Source of the DNA: Tubiluchus corallicola
Lineage: Eukaryota > Priapulida > Priapulimorpha > Priapulimorphida > Tubiluchidae
DNA length: 64,000 bases
NCBI GenBank assembly: GCA_030141605.1
Contig: JAQGDQ010000347.1
Span: 188,130 to 252,129, forward strand
Direction of reading: 5' to 3'
Below, piece after piece: positions 37,224 to 46,196 of this stretch (the stretch's first letter is position 1; every line of letters begins with the position of its first letter). Position numbers and translations under genes: made by a program. The notes beneath the pieces are model-generated. The model was not told where the DNA came from. It made no database searches and worked only from the letters and a program-made list of their open reading frames with translations.

Positions 37224-38180
37224 ATGAGTAGCATGAAAAATGTACTATTAAGGCTTTTTGCTTCAGCCATTGCAATATCATTTTTTGCCTCATGTGTTTC
37301 AGTGAATGAATTTAATAAAGCTAAGGATGCCCTAAAGGAGTGTGATGAAGAGCTTCAACTGTTAAGAAAGGAGTTTAATGAGGCGGAAGTAAGGGCAAAT
37401 GAGTCTGGTGCGAAGGCAAGGAGATTTGAATCTGTGACAAATGAGTTACAGAAGCAAGTTGACACCCTAGAGGAGAAGGTGAGCAGCCTGGAGCGTAACA
37501 ATAAGCGACTGGAGGATATCAATAGTGTGCTGGATGAGCAATTAAAAGCAGCCAAGTCAGAAGGTAGCGAGCAAATCACGCAGCTACTTAACGATTTGGA
37601 GAAAACCAGATTGGAGCTCGAAGCCCGAGAGGAAAAACTGGTGGAGAGAAACCGCAGGTTACAGGAGCTGGAAAATCTGCTCTCCCAAAAAGATCAGTCT
37701 ATAAAGGCTCTCAAAGAAAGTGTTGTAAATGCTCTTACCGGGTATCAGGATCTTGGTGTCTCCGTAACCGAGAAAAACGGGCGAGTGTATGTATCTTTAG
37801 ATGAGAAGTTGCTATTTGAAACGGGGAAGTACAACGTAGCAGCAAATGGGAGAGATGCGCTAAAAAAATTATCTGTAGTGCTGGCTTCCAATACCGATAT
37901 CGATATATTGGTAGAAGGACATACAGATGATGTACCGTTGCGAAGCGCGGGGGAAATAAAGGACAACTGGGATTTGAGTGTTATGCGTGCCAATTCAGTT
38001 ACAAAGATATTGCTTCAAAATAGACAACTAGATCCAAAGCGTATCATCTCAGCGGGCCGTAGCAGCTATGTTCCTATTGATCCGGATAAAACAGTAGCAG
38101 CGCGTCAAAAGAATCGACGTACAGAGATCATTCTATCCCCCGATTTGGGAAAACTATTTGAGCTGTTAGAAAAAAACTGA
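37224..38180 (+). CDS. OmpA-family peptidoglycan-binding lipoprotein with coiled coil
   Basis: A 318-residue cell-envelope lipoprotein. The signal ends ISFFASC; residues about 30-165 form a long heptad-rich coiled coil (EKVSSLERNNKRLEDINSVL); and the C-terminal OmpA/MotB-like domain (about 190-310) carries the peptidoglycan-binding pattern DILVEGHTDDVPL, NWDLSVMRANSVTKIL and ISAGRSSYVPI. It would link the outer membrane to peptidoglycan. The start may be at the second methionine (37233). The gene ends convergent with the fructosamine kinase gene after 63 bases. Confidence 0.9.
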   Translation: MSSMKNVLLRLFASAIAISFFASCVSVNEFNKAKDALKECDEELQLLRKEFNEAEVRANESGAKARRFESVTNELQKQVDTLEEKVSSLERNNKRLEDINSVLDEQLKAAKSEGSEQITQLLNDLEKTRLELEAREEKLVERNRRLQELENLLSQKDQSIKALKESVVNALTGYQDLGVSVTEKNGRVYVSLDEKLLFETGKYNVAANGRDALKKLSVVLASNTDIDILVEGHTDDVPLRSAGEIKDNWDLSVMRANSVTKILLQNRQLDPKRIISAGRSSYVPIDPDKTVAARQKNRRTEIILSPDLGKLFELLEKN

Positions 38181-38243
38181 AACTTACGAGGTAAAGCTAA
38201 TTCGTCGGCCTTTATAGTTATACCATCACATGAGGTTACTATC

Positions 38244-39113
38244 TCAAAGATAGTGCCACAAGAGCTCCAATGCCTGCTGGTAGTATCCGCTACCAAACAG
38301 ATTCAGGTGATTCATAACATGGTATAGCATGTATATATTCTCCCTTTCCTCATCTCCGGCAGGCAGAGGATAAGACTCTTTATAAGATTTGTAAAATGAG
38401 TGGGGAAAGCCTCCAAAAAGTCTTGTCATAGCGAGGTCAGCCTCTCTGTGCCCGTAGTATACAGCCGGATCAATGAGCACAGGATCGCCATGATTATCAC
38501 ACATATAATTACCACTCCATAAGTCGCCATGTAGCAATGACGGTTGCTCATCACCTCCTTTGAGTATCTCCTCTATTCTACCCTCTATCAGATGAAATCC
38601 CCTCTTCAGCTTGTCTGTTGCGTAACCTTTTTTTTCAGATAACCTGAATTGATACAGTAGTCTTTTGTTAAAGAAAAAGTCTGTCCAGCTACCAACTTCC
38701 TTCCCTTCCGGAATGTTTTTCTGAGGTGTTGCACCTATGAAGTTGTCTTCCTTAAATCCAAAAGAGGAAGAGTGGCAACGATGCAGAGAGGCAAATTTTC
38801 TGCCAAAATCTTCAAAAAAATCTGACTTCTTTCTGCCTTGCGGAATATATTCCAGAAGAAGAAAGTTTGAGTCCTCAATAATAACTTCAGGTATTCTTAT
38901 CGAACCTGATAGAGCAAGCTCCCTCAACCCAGCAGCCTCGTTATGAAACATTTTCCCACTAAAACCTGATTTGAGAAAGTACTCCTTCCCACTTTTTGTC
39001 ACTATACGTTGCGAGTTGGCTATACATCCTCCCCCAACGTCATTGAAGTCAGCTATGGATTCTCCAGTACCGACTTCTATTTTTGAAGCGATACTTTTGT
39101 CAATTGCCATCAC
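38244..39113 (-). CDS. Fructosamine kinase family protein
   Basis: A 289-residue aminoglycoside-phosphotransferase-fold kinase. The key pieces are LLHGDLWSGNYM (catalytic loop) and VLIDPAVYYGHREADLAMTRLFGGF (metal-binding D and family signature). The N-terminal nucleotide-binding part includes YFLKSGFSGKMFHNEAAGL. Members phosphorylate ketosamines to repair glycated proteins. The start overlaps the phosphatase gene by 14 bases, so the two are translationally coupled. Such kinase and low-molecular-weight phosphatase pairs are common; in related systems the phosphatase gene product can act on ribulosamine or fructosamine phosphates. Confidence 0.93.
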   Translation of the reverse strand: MMAIDKSIASKIEVGTGESIADFNDVGGGCIANSQRIVTKSGKEYFLKSGFSGKMFHNEAAGLRELALSGSIRIPEVIIEDSNFLLLEYIPQGRKKSDFFEDFGRKFASLHRCHSSSFGFKEDNFIGATPQKNIPEGKEVGSWTDFFFNKRLLYQFRLSEKKGYATDKLKRGFHLIEGRIEEILKGGDEQPSLLHGDLWSGNYMCDNHGDPVLIDPAVYYGHREADLAMTRLFGGFPHSFYKSYKESYPLPAGDEERENIYMLYHVMNHLNLFGSGYYQQALELLWHYL

Positions 39114-39567
39114 GAAGATGTTTTACCAGCCCGGCACACGCATCTTCCAGTATGTCAAGCACCAGCTCAAACTCCTTTCCTCCTCCATAATAAGGATCAG
39201 GAACCGTATCGTAGTTGTAAGCGCTTGAAAAATCGGTCATACGATACACTTTTGACCTATCAGTATTATTCTTTGCCAGAGAATACAGATCCTGTATGTT
39301 TTGATCATCCATGCCGATAATCATATCGAATTTATCAAAATCAGTATCATTTATCTGGCGGGATATACTAGTCAGCCTATATCCTCTTTTTGAAGCATGT
39401 GTTCGCATTCTCTTATCAGCAGGGCTTCCTTCATGGTAGCCGACAATTCCTGCAGAATCGCAGTATACTTCTTTGAGCCCTTCTTTTTTTACCATGTCAC
39501 TCATCACTGCTTCCGCACTTGGAGAGCGACATATATTTCCGAGGCAAACAAATAGCAGGTTTTTCAT
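39100..39567 (-). CDS. Low-molecular-weight protein tyrosine phosphatase
   Basis: A 155-residue phosphatase with the P-loop VCLGNICRSPSAEAV at the N-terminus (C-x5-R-S) and the general-acid loop DFSSAYNYDTVPDPYYGG (D-P-Y-Y) near the C-terminus, both complete. The standard length is 150-160. It overlaps the downstream fructosamine kinase, suggesting a shared role in deglycation or regulation of that enzyme. Confidence 0.95.
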   Translation of the reverse strand: MKNLLFVCLGNICRSPSAEAVMSDMVKKEGLKEVYCDSAGIVGYHEGSPADKRMRTHASKRGYRLTSISRQINDTDFDKFDMIIGMDDQNIQDLYSLAKNNTDRSKVYRMTDFSSAYNYDTVPDPYYGGGKEFELVLDILEDACAGLVKHLRDGN

Positions 39568-39711
39568 CTGTTTATTATTTTAATTTTCACGTGTCACTGA
39601 GTTCAAATTTGATAAGATTTGTTCAGATACACAAAATAATACAAAATATCCTTCTCTTTTTTTAATTTCAACTTTGATCTCTCGCAATAAAATCGGAGTT
39701 TTGTTTTTCTG

Positions 39712-41079
39712 ATGAAGGACTTCACAACCGGAAAAGAAAGTTATCTTATATTAAAATTTGCCCTACCCATGGTACTGGGCAATTTTTTTCAAAATCTGTA
39801 TGGCATTGTTGACAGTATTGTTGTAGGAAAGTTTCTTGGCAAAGAGGCACTGGCTGCGGTAGGCGCATCATTTCCTATTATATTTATGCTTATCTCACTG
39901 GTAATAGGTGTAGGGTCCGGTGCTTCTGTCATTATATCTCAGTATTTCGGAGCTAAAAAGAATAGAGAAGTTGTGCAGGCGGTAGACACGGTATTTATCT
40001 TTTTCTTTATTGCTTCTATACTAGTAGCGGCAGTAGGCATACTATTCGCGGAGCCCGCCTTTCGTTTGTTGCAGCTACCGGAGGAGATTATACCAGACGC
40101 AAAACTGTATCTTAATATATACCTGCTGGGGATGATTGTTTTCTTTGGATTTAATGGTATTGCTTCTGTTTTAAGAGGTGTTGGTGACTCAAAAACACCT
40201 CTTTATTTTATGATCATTGCAACACTCACAAATATAGCCCTCGACCTGCTGTTTGTAGTTGTCTTTAAGTGGGGCATAGCAAGTGTGGCTGTTGCAACTA
40301 TTATAGCTCATGGTATCGCCTTTGCTCTGGCAGTCGCATGGCTCAATAGGTCGCATCCGTTGGTAAGGTTATCCCCGGTAAGATTCAGGTTCAATAGCAA
40401 AATATTTCATGAGTGTATCCGCATCGGGTTACCAATAGGCCTGCAACAGTCATTTGTGTCTATAAGCATGGTAGCTATCATGGGTATTGTAAATGGCTTT
40501 GGAACAAATGTGATTGCAGTATACACTGTAGCTTTAAGGCTGGATGCGTTTGCAAAAATGCCATCTATGAATTTTGCATCAGCCCTCTCTTCGTTTGTCG
40601 GTCAAAACCTGGGGGCGGGAAATGAGAAGCGTGCCAAAAAAGGATTTATTTCAACTATGCTTATGTCAGTAATATATAGCGCTTCCATCTCACTTATAAT
40701 TATCATATTCGGAAAGCCTTTGATGAGCCTTTTTACAAATGATAAAGATATTATATCCGGGGGGTACGATTATCTTATCATTGTAGGTAGTTTCTATATC
40801 CTTTTTTCGGCAATGTTCACCGTATCAGGAATGCTGCGTGGAGCAGGAGATACTTTTATACCTATGTTGATCACTATTGTAGCCCTTTGGGTAATAAGGG
40901 TTCCGCTCTCCTGGTTGTTGTCACAAAGTGAGCTACAAGAGCAAGGAATATGGTGGGCTGTTCCAATATCGTGGGCCTTTGGTTTTTTCGCATCTTATTT
41001 TTACTTTCGTACTGGCATATGGAAAAAGAAAAGAGTTGTTAATGTATCGGGAGAGGGAACTTCAGTTTTACCTATATAG
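39712..41079 (+). CDS. MATE-family efflux transporter
   Basis: A 455-residue inner-membrane protein with about twelve helices arranged as two MATE halves (LALPMVLGNFFQNLYGIVDS and the second-half LPIGLQQSFVSISMVAIMGI region). Conserved blocks include VGKFLGKEALAAVGASFP and NLGAGNEKRAKKG. It exports cationic or aromatic compounds using a sodium or proton gradient; the substrate is unknown. Given the sodium- or proton-pumping pyrophosphatase gene 130 bases downstream, a coupled-ion link is possible but unproven. Confidence 0.93.
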   Translation: MKDFTTGKESYLILKFALPMVLGNFFQNLYGIVDSIVVGKFLGKEALAAVGASFPIIFMLISLVIGVGSGASVIISQYFGAKKNREVVQAVDTVFIFFFIASILVAAVGILFAEPAFRLLQLPEEIIPDAKLYLNIYLLGMIVFFGFNGIASVLRGVGDSKTPLYFMIIATLTNIALDLLFVVVFKWGIASVAVATIIAHGIAFALAVAWLNRSHPLVRLSPVRFRFNSKIFHECIRIGLPIGLQQSFVSISMVAIMGIVNGFGTNVIAVYTVALRLDAFAKMPSMNFASALSSFVGQNLGAGNEKRAKKGFISTMLMSVIYSASISLIIIIFGKPLMSLFTNDKDIISGGYDYLIIVGSFYILFSAMFTVSGMLRGAGDTFIPMLITIVALWVIRVPLSWLLSQSELQEQGIWWAVPISWAFGFFASYFYFRTGIWKKKRVVNVSGEGTSVLPI

Positions 41080-41209
41080 TGCTATTAGTATAATCACTTT
41101 AATACCGATACACCTTTTAGAAATAAGTAAGCATTGTTAAATCTTCGAATTTATAATAATTGTTCAGTGATTTTGAGGTTAAATCTTTAATTAATTATTT
41201 TATATTGAT

Positions 41210-43489
41210 ATGGCTGACGTGTTATTTTGGTTTATTCCGGTTGCTTCAATAGCAGCCCTTTTGTTTGCATGGATATTTTTTAAAAACATGATGTCCAACT
41301 CTGAAGGCACCCCCAGAATGGTGGAGATTGCCCAACACGTCAGGGATGGAGCAATGGCTTATCTAAAGCGACAGTATAAGGTTGTAAGTATTGTGTTTAT
41401 TATACTGCTGATACTATTGACTTTTTTGGCTTATCTCGGAGTGCAAAACCCTTTTGTACCTGTAGCATTCCTTACAGGCGGCTTTTTTTCCGGGCTGTGT
41501 GGTTTTCTAGGTATGAAGACAGCAACTTATGCATCAGCACGTACCGCACATGGCGCTTCCAAATCTTTAAACAGGGGTTTAAAGATAGCTTTTCGAAGTG
41601 GCGCTGTTATGGGGCTTGTTGTGGTTGGCTTTGGATTGCTTGATATATCCGCATGGTACCTTATTCTAACCAAGCTAGTATACACCGCTGAACATATGAA
41701 GGACGGGCTACACTGGATGGGGCTAACACTTGTTCACGAAGGGACTACTGAACGAATGAAAATGGTTGAGATTACCGCCACTATGCTGACCTTTGGTATG
41801 GGCGCCTCAACACAGGCATTATTTGCGCGTGTTGGTGGAGGTATATATACAAAAGCAGCCGATGTTGGCGCTGACCTTGTTGGGAAAGTAGAGGCTGGTA
41901 TTCCTGAAGATGACCCGAGAAATCCTGCTACTATTGCAGATAATGTGGGTGATAATGTGGGTGATGTTGCAGGTATGGGAGCAGACCTGTATGAATCTTA
42001 CTGCGGTTCAATACTTGCTACTGCTGCTCTGGGAGCAGCTCTTCCAGGACTCGCAGCTATTGACCAGGCGCAAGCTGTTATTGCTCCGATGATTGTTGCT
42101 GCCGTAGGTATTGTACTGTCTATAATAGGGATCTATATGGTACGTACAAAAGAGTCTGCAACTCAAAAAACTTTACTGAATGCCCTACTTTTGGGGACAG
42201 GAGGAAGCTCATTTCTTATCCTCGCTGTGTTAGTAGTGATGGTAATAATGGGGTGGCTTACATGGGGTATTTTTGCAGCTGTAGTATCCGGACTGTTAGC
42301 CGGAGTCATCATAGGTCAGGGAACAGAGTACTACACTTCCGATGAATATAAGCCCACCCGTGGAATAGCAAAACAGGCACTGCAAGGCCCTGCAACTACT
42401 ATTATTGATGGTATAGCAGTGGGAATGTATTCGACATGGCTCCCTGTTATTACTATCGTTGGCGGCATTATTGCAGCCTTTGGCTTCGCAGGAGGATTTA
42501 ATAATTTTGCAATGGGCGTTTATGGTATAGGATTTGCCGCAGTAGGTATGTTATCAACACTGGGTATTACATTAGCCACAGATGCTTTTGGCCCGATCGC
42601 CGACAATGCGGGTGGTAATGCGGAGATGTCGGAATTGCCGCCGGGGGTACGTGAGCGCACAGATGCTTTGGATATGCTGGGTAATACCACAGCTGCAACG
42701 GGAAAAGGATTTGCCATAGGCTCAGCAGCATTAACAGCGATGGCTCTTCTCGCTGCTTATATGGAAGAGGTGCGTTTATGGCTTGGTAAAGTGACGACTG
42801 ACGGAGTTATAAAGGTAGGGGATACGCTTTTTTATAAAGGGGATACCCCTGTTACACCGGAAGGTCAAAATGCTGTTGAACTTGCAACCGCCTCTATTCA
42901 CGATTTTGTCAGTGCGTACGATCTTTCTATATTCAATCCCACACTACTTGGAGGACTGTTTATTGGTGCAATGATGGCTTTTGTTTTTTGCGCTATGACA
43001 ATGAAGGCGGTTGGGCGTGCTGCCGGAAGTATGGTAGAAGAGGTTCGTCGCCAGTTTCGTGAGATCCCTGGTATAATGGAGGGAAAAGCAACACCCGAGT
43101 ATGCTAAGTGTGTTGAAATTTCAACTAAAGGGGCACAAAAGGAGATGATGCTTCCATCATTATTAGCAATTTTCGTTCCTGTGGCTACAGGTATTATTTT
43201 TGGAGTAGCAGGCGTAGTTGGCTTGCTGGCAGGAGGGTTAACAACCGGATTCACTTTGGCGTGCATGCTGAACAATTCTGGTGGAGCATGGGATAACGCT
43301 AAAAAATATATTGAGAAAGGACAGTTTGGAGGGAAAGGTAGTGAGGCGCACAAAGCAGGGGTAGTAGGAGATACAGTTGGTGATCCATTTAAGGACACCT
43401 CAGGGCCTTCTCTAAATATCCTTATTAAGCTAATGACAATGGCATCTGTGGTAATGTCTGGTGTAACGGTAGCACATAGTTTACTATAG
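41210..43489 (+). CDS. hppA: Membrane-bound ion-translocating pyrophosphatase, K+-dependent type
   Basis: Hydrolyses pyrophosphate and pumps Na+ or H+ across the inner membrane. The 759 residues span about 16 helices. The pyrophosphate-binding loop DDPRNPATIADNVGDNVGDV is followed by GMGADLYESY; later come DAFGPIADNAGGNAEMSELP and VVGDTVGDPFKDTSGPSLNI. The GNTTAATGKGFAIGSA block has alanine where K+-independent enzymes carry lysine, indicating a K+-dependent enzyme; in Bacteroidota many of these are sodium pumps. A rho-independent terminator follows, so the gene ends its transcription unit. Confidence 0.96.
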   Translation: MADVLFWFIPVASIAALLFAWIFFKNMMSNSEGTPRMVEIAQHVRDGAMAYLKRQYKVVSIVFIILLILLTFLAYLGVQNPFVPVAFLTGGFFSGLCGFLGMKTATYASARTAHGASKSLNRGLKIAFRSGAVMGLVVVGFGLLDISAWYLILTKLVYTAEHMKDGLHWMGLTLVHEGTTERMKMVEITATMLTFGMGASTQALFARVGGGIYTKAADVGADLVGKVEAGIPEDDPRNPATIADNVGDNVGDVAGMGADLYESYCGSILATAALGAALPGLAAIDQAQAVIAPMIVAAVGIVLSIIGIYMVRTKESATQKTLLNALLLGTGGSSFLILAVLVVMVIMGWLTWGIFAAVVSGLLAGVIIGQGTEYYTSDEYKPTRGIAKQALQGPATTIIDGIAVGMYSTWLPVITIVGGIIAAFGFAGGFNNFAMGVYGIGFAAVGMLSTLGITLATDAFGPIADNAGGNAEMSELPPGVRERTDALDMLGNTTAATGKGFAIGSAALTAMALLAAYMEEVRLWLGKVTTDGVIKVGDTLFYKGDTPVTPEGQNAVELATASIHDFVSAYDLSIFNPTLLGGLFIGAMMAFVFCAMTMKAVGRAAGSMVEEVRRQFREIPGIMEGKATPEYAKCVEISTKGAQKEMMLPSLLAIFVPVATGIIFGVAGVVGLLAGGLTTGFTLACMLNNSGGAWDNAKKYIEKGQFGGKGSEAHKAGVVGDTVGDPFKDTSGPSLNILIKLMTMASVVMSGVTVAHSLL

Positions 43490-43515
43490 AGACATAACCA
43501 TAGGGAGAATAAATA

Positions 43516-43555
43516 TAAGCCGGGTAGGAGTTTGATATACTTCACTCGGCTTTTT
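43516..43555 (+). terminator. Rho-independent terminator after hppA
   Basis: A hairpin with arms AAGCCGGGT and ACTCGGCTT (one internal mismatch) followed by TTTTTA, 27 bases after the hppA stop. Confidence 0.85.
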
Positions 43556-43699
43556 ATGGCAAAGTCTTATGTAAAACCATCTTTATTTTGAGGCCTTTAT
43601 AAAACTTATCTCTTTGTGGCAAAGCTACCACTTCTCCATTTATTACCAGCAACCTTCTGTTTCTCGTTAAGCCAATCCCCTGACTAGATCAGGTCTTAT

Positions 43700-43731
43700 T
43701 TTGCAAAGGTCTTAAATTAAGCATAGCTTTG
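43700..43731 (+). promoter_or_regulatory. Complete Bacteroidota promoter upstream of the EamA gene
   Basis: A TTTG -33 box (43700-43703) is separated by 20 bases from a perfect -7 box TAGCTTTG (43724-43731). This matches the TTTG-N19-21-TAnnTTTG consensus completely. The start codon is 27 bases downstream. Confidence 0.85.
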
Positions 43732-43757
43732 CTCTCCTTCGCAAACAAGATACAAAG

Positions 43758-44663
43758 ATGAAGGGACAGATAAATTCGACAATGATACTGGCCATAATTG
43801 CCTGCTTGCTATGGGCCTCAGCATTTACCGGTGTAAAAATAGGGCTGGCATACTCGCCACCCTTCCAATTTGCAGGGATACGCTTTTTACTATCAGGACT
43901 GATAGTGTTGCCATTTGCTAGGCTAAAATTTCATGACTATTTACGAATAGTCAAAAACCATCTAGGTTTTATTCTGTACCTAGGTCTTTTCCAGACCTTT
44001 GTGCAATACTCTCTGTTTTACAAAGGGCTGGACTATGTCCCAGGAGCTCTCGGCGCTATTATTATTGGCTCCGCCCCCCTTTTTATTGCACTTGCCGCCC
44101 ACTACTCAATGCCGGGAGATAAAATGAGCTGGAAGAAGGCTGCAGCGATAACACTAGGGCTTTCGGGAATAGTCCTAGTGAGTCTAAGAAAAGGAGAAAT
44201 TAGCATAAGTGAAAAGTACTGGTTTTTGGGAATTACGCTGCTTATTCTTTGCAACATAACCTCGGGGGTCTCAAATGTTATTATCGCACGAAACCGCAAT
44301 AAAGTCCCTCCACTGGTATTAAGCTCCTCGTCTATGATATTGGGTGGAACTATGCTTTTCCTATTTTCAATGTTTTTTGAAAAGGGACAATTTAGTATCT
44401 ATCCGGTGGAATATTATGGAGTTCTTGCATGGTTAAGCCTTCTCTCCTCCATCTCAATATCTATATGGATCATACTTCTGGGGCGTAAAAATGTAAAGGT
44501 TTCCAACCTTAATATGTGGAAGTTTATCATACCTATTTTTGGTGCGTTGCTGAGTTGGGCAGTCATATCCGAAGAGTCGCCAGATATACGCTCTATTGCA
44601 GGAATGGTGTTGACAGGAAGTTCTCTATTCTTACTAAATTATATAAACAGGAAGGGGCTTTAG
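43758..44663 (+). CDS. EamA/DMT-superfamily transporter
   Basis: A 301-residue inner-membrane protein with ten predicted helices in two EamA repeats. ACLLWASAFTGVKIGLAYSP opens the first; YVPGALGAIIIGSAPLFIAL and ALLSWAVISEESPDIRSIAG are typical family blocks. DMT transporters usually export metabolites or amino acids; the substrate cannot be told. It has its own promoter and is not co-transcribed with hppA. The region after it (44664-44806) contains a copy of the dispersed repeat and then the IS4-type element. Confidence 0.92.
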   Translation: MKGQINSTMILAIIACLLWASAFTGVKIGLAYSPPFQFAGIRFLLSGLIVLPFARLKFHDYLRIVKNHLGFILYLGLFQTFVQYSLFYKGLDYVPGALGAIIIGSAPLFIALAAHYSMPGDKMSWKKAAAITLGLSGIVLVSLRKGEISISEKYWFLGITLLILCNITSGVSNVIIARNRNKVPPLVLSSSSMILGGTMLFLFSMFFEKGQFSIYPVEYYGVLAWLSLLSSISISIWIILLGRKNVKVSNLNMWKFIIPIFGALLSWAVISEESPDIRSIAGMVLTGSSLFLLNYINRKGL

Positions 44664-44701
44664 AGTAGATTCATAGGTGTAATAGTAAGCCTATAGCTCC
44701 C

Positions 44702-44751
44702 CAAATTTTTCTTCAATCCAAGTCAAAACCTTTCGCCTTGCAAAGGGCTCA
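44702..44751 (+). repeat. Dispersed intergenic repeat, copy C
   Basis: CAAATTTTTCTTCAATCCAA through CAAAGGGCTCA. It aligns with copy A (62010-62062) at about 38 of 50 positions with one 3-base gap, and most differences are transitions. It lies between the EamA gene and the IS4-type element. Confidence 0.5.
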
Positions 44752-44806
44752 ATTTGTAATTATTCTTCACAAATAGTATCTTTAGAGAGAATTCTTATCT
44801 CACTAC

Positions 44807-46092
44807 TGTCCACTTAAAACATACTGAGTGACAGTTGATTATTATCTCGTTCTTTGACATTATTGTAATCTAGTTTTATAAACAGCTCATTTATAGGTGA
44901 TTTATCAAATAAGGAGATGCCTAAAATCTGTAGAATTTCGTAAGTTGAACTCTTAAGGTTTAGGTCATGCCCCACAATGGCAACCAAACAGTATGTTATG
45001 ATTGCAGAGTAAATTTGTATTCTAACTGCATTTTCGGAATTGCCCCAAAAGTTTTTAACTTTTAAATGTTGCTTTATCCATTTGAAGAACAGCTCTACTT
45101 GCCATCTGTTTTTGTATAAGTAAGCGATATCTTCTGCGGAAAGCTCAAAATTGTTGGTCAAGAAAATGAATTCTCTTGAGGTTTCTTCATCATAGAACTT
45201 TATCCTCCTGATTTTTTCGGGGTAATCCTTAGATTGATAGAAGCCAGTTAGTTTGCCTATTTGGTCGCACTTTACACCTGTGCTCTTGTCAACGGGATTT
45301 GAATACATCCGTTTAAATTTAAGGTTGGACTTGGCTCTGACGACGAAATATGCAGAGAGGTTTGTTATTCTGAAAAGCCGTTTAAAATCGACATACCCCC
45401 GGTCAAACACATAATAAGCGTTTGCTTCGTAAGGTATCACGTCCATTGCATTGACATCGTGTACGGAAGCTTCTGTGATATGCACAAACACTGGTATTTG
45501 TATTGTAACATCAAACAAGGTATGAAGCTTTATTCCTCCTTTTTTCTTGCGAAACTTTGCCCACCAGAATATATTCAAGGCACAAGTCTATCGTTGATGA
45601 ATCAAATGCATATACCTTGCCTTTGATCTTAAAGGTGTCGTTTGATAGTTTTTTGCGCGCTACATCAATCATGTAGTATGCAAATTCCTCAAAAATCTTG
45701 CTGTTCCTTTTTTCATTGGCTTTAGCAAGATTGCTGCGGGATACGCTCTTGCCAAAACCAAGATGGTAAGTTTTGTTGCTGTGTGCATTTACCGCAACAG
45801 TCAGGTCTCGTAAACTATCCCTGTTTGTTAACTGACCAAATATCATACAGAGCAACTGGTTCCAACATGTAAAATGCTTGATGTACCTGTTGCCGGAATA
45901 TTTAGAAACGAATTTATCAAATACCCGTCGGGGCAGAAACATGCTCAATTGGGCAAAAACATATTTACCTTTATTCATCACAGAAAATAATTTCCGCAAA
46001 CATAAAGGATTCAAATCGTCACCGTTTAAATATCGCTGTAAAATTCAGATATACTATAATTTAAAAGAACGTTTTTTACTTTTTAATGGACA
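44807..46092 (-). mobile_element. IS4-type insertion sequence with frameshifted transposase
   Basis: About 1.29 kb, bounded by imperfect terminal repeats TGTCCACTTAAAA (44807-44819) and TTTTAATGGACA (46081-46092). It holds a single transposase reading split by one frameshift. Flanking duplications are not obvious. It lies between the EamA gene and tldD without damaging either, but it sits where the tldD promoter would be expected. Confidence 0.85.
44814..45978 (-). pseudogene. IS4-type DDE transposase, split by one frameshift
   Basis: The N-terminal part (start MNKGKYVFAQL at 45978) has the DUF4372-like domain and the first catalytic aspartate in VYAFDSSTIDLCL. After that the frame shifts by one base near 45577-45582 and continues as NIFWWAKFRKKKGGIKLHTL, with VFDRGYVDF (second D) and NRWQVELFFKWIKQHL (the IS4-type E). 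All three catalytic residues are kept, and the rest is intact to LSLSMF, so the break looks recent. A -1/+1 slip or a sequencing error could also explain it. Confidence 0.88.
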
Positions 46093-46196
46093 CTATTGTT
46101 CTTATCTATAACCTTATAAATCCACAGGATGGGACTGTCTTCTAAACAATCTTTTTTGAAATTACAAACCCTTCCATTTTTAAAAATTTATACAAA

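Noticed and set aside
42898-43545. 215-codon open frame on the minus strand inside hppA
   Set aside because: Shadow of the strongly conserved pyrophosphatase gene; composition reflects complementary codons.
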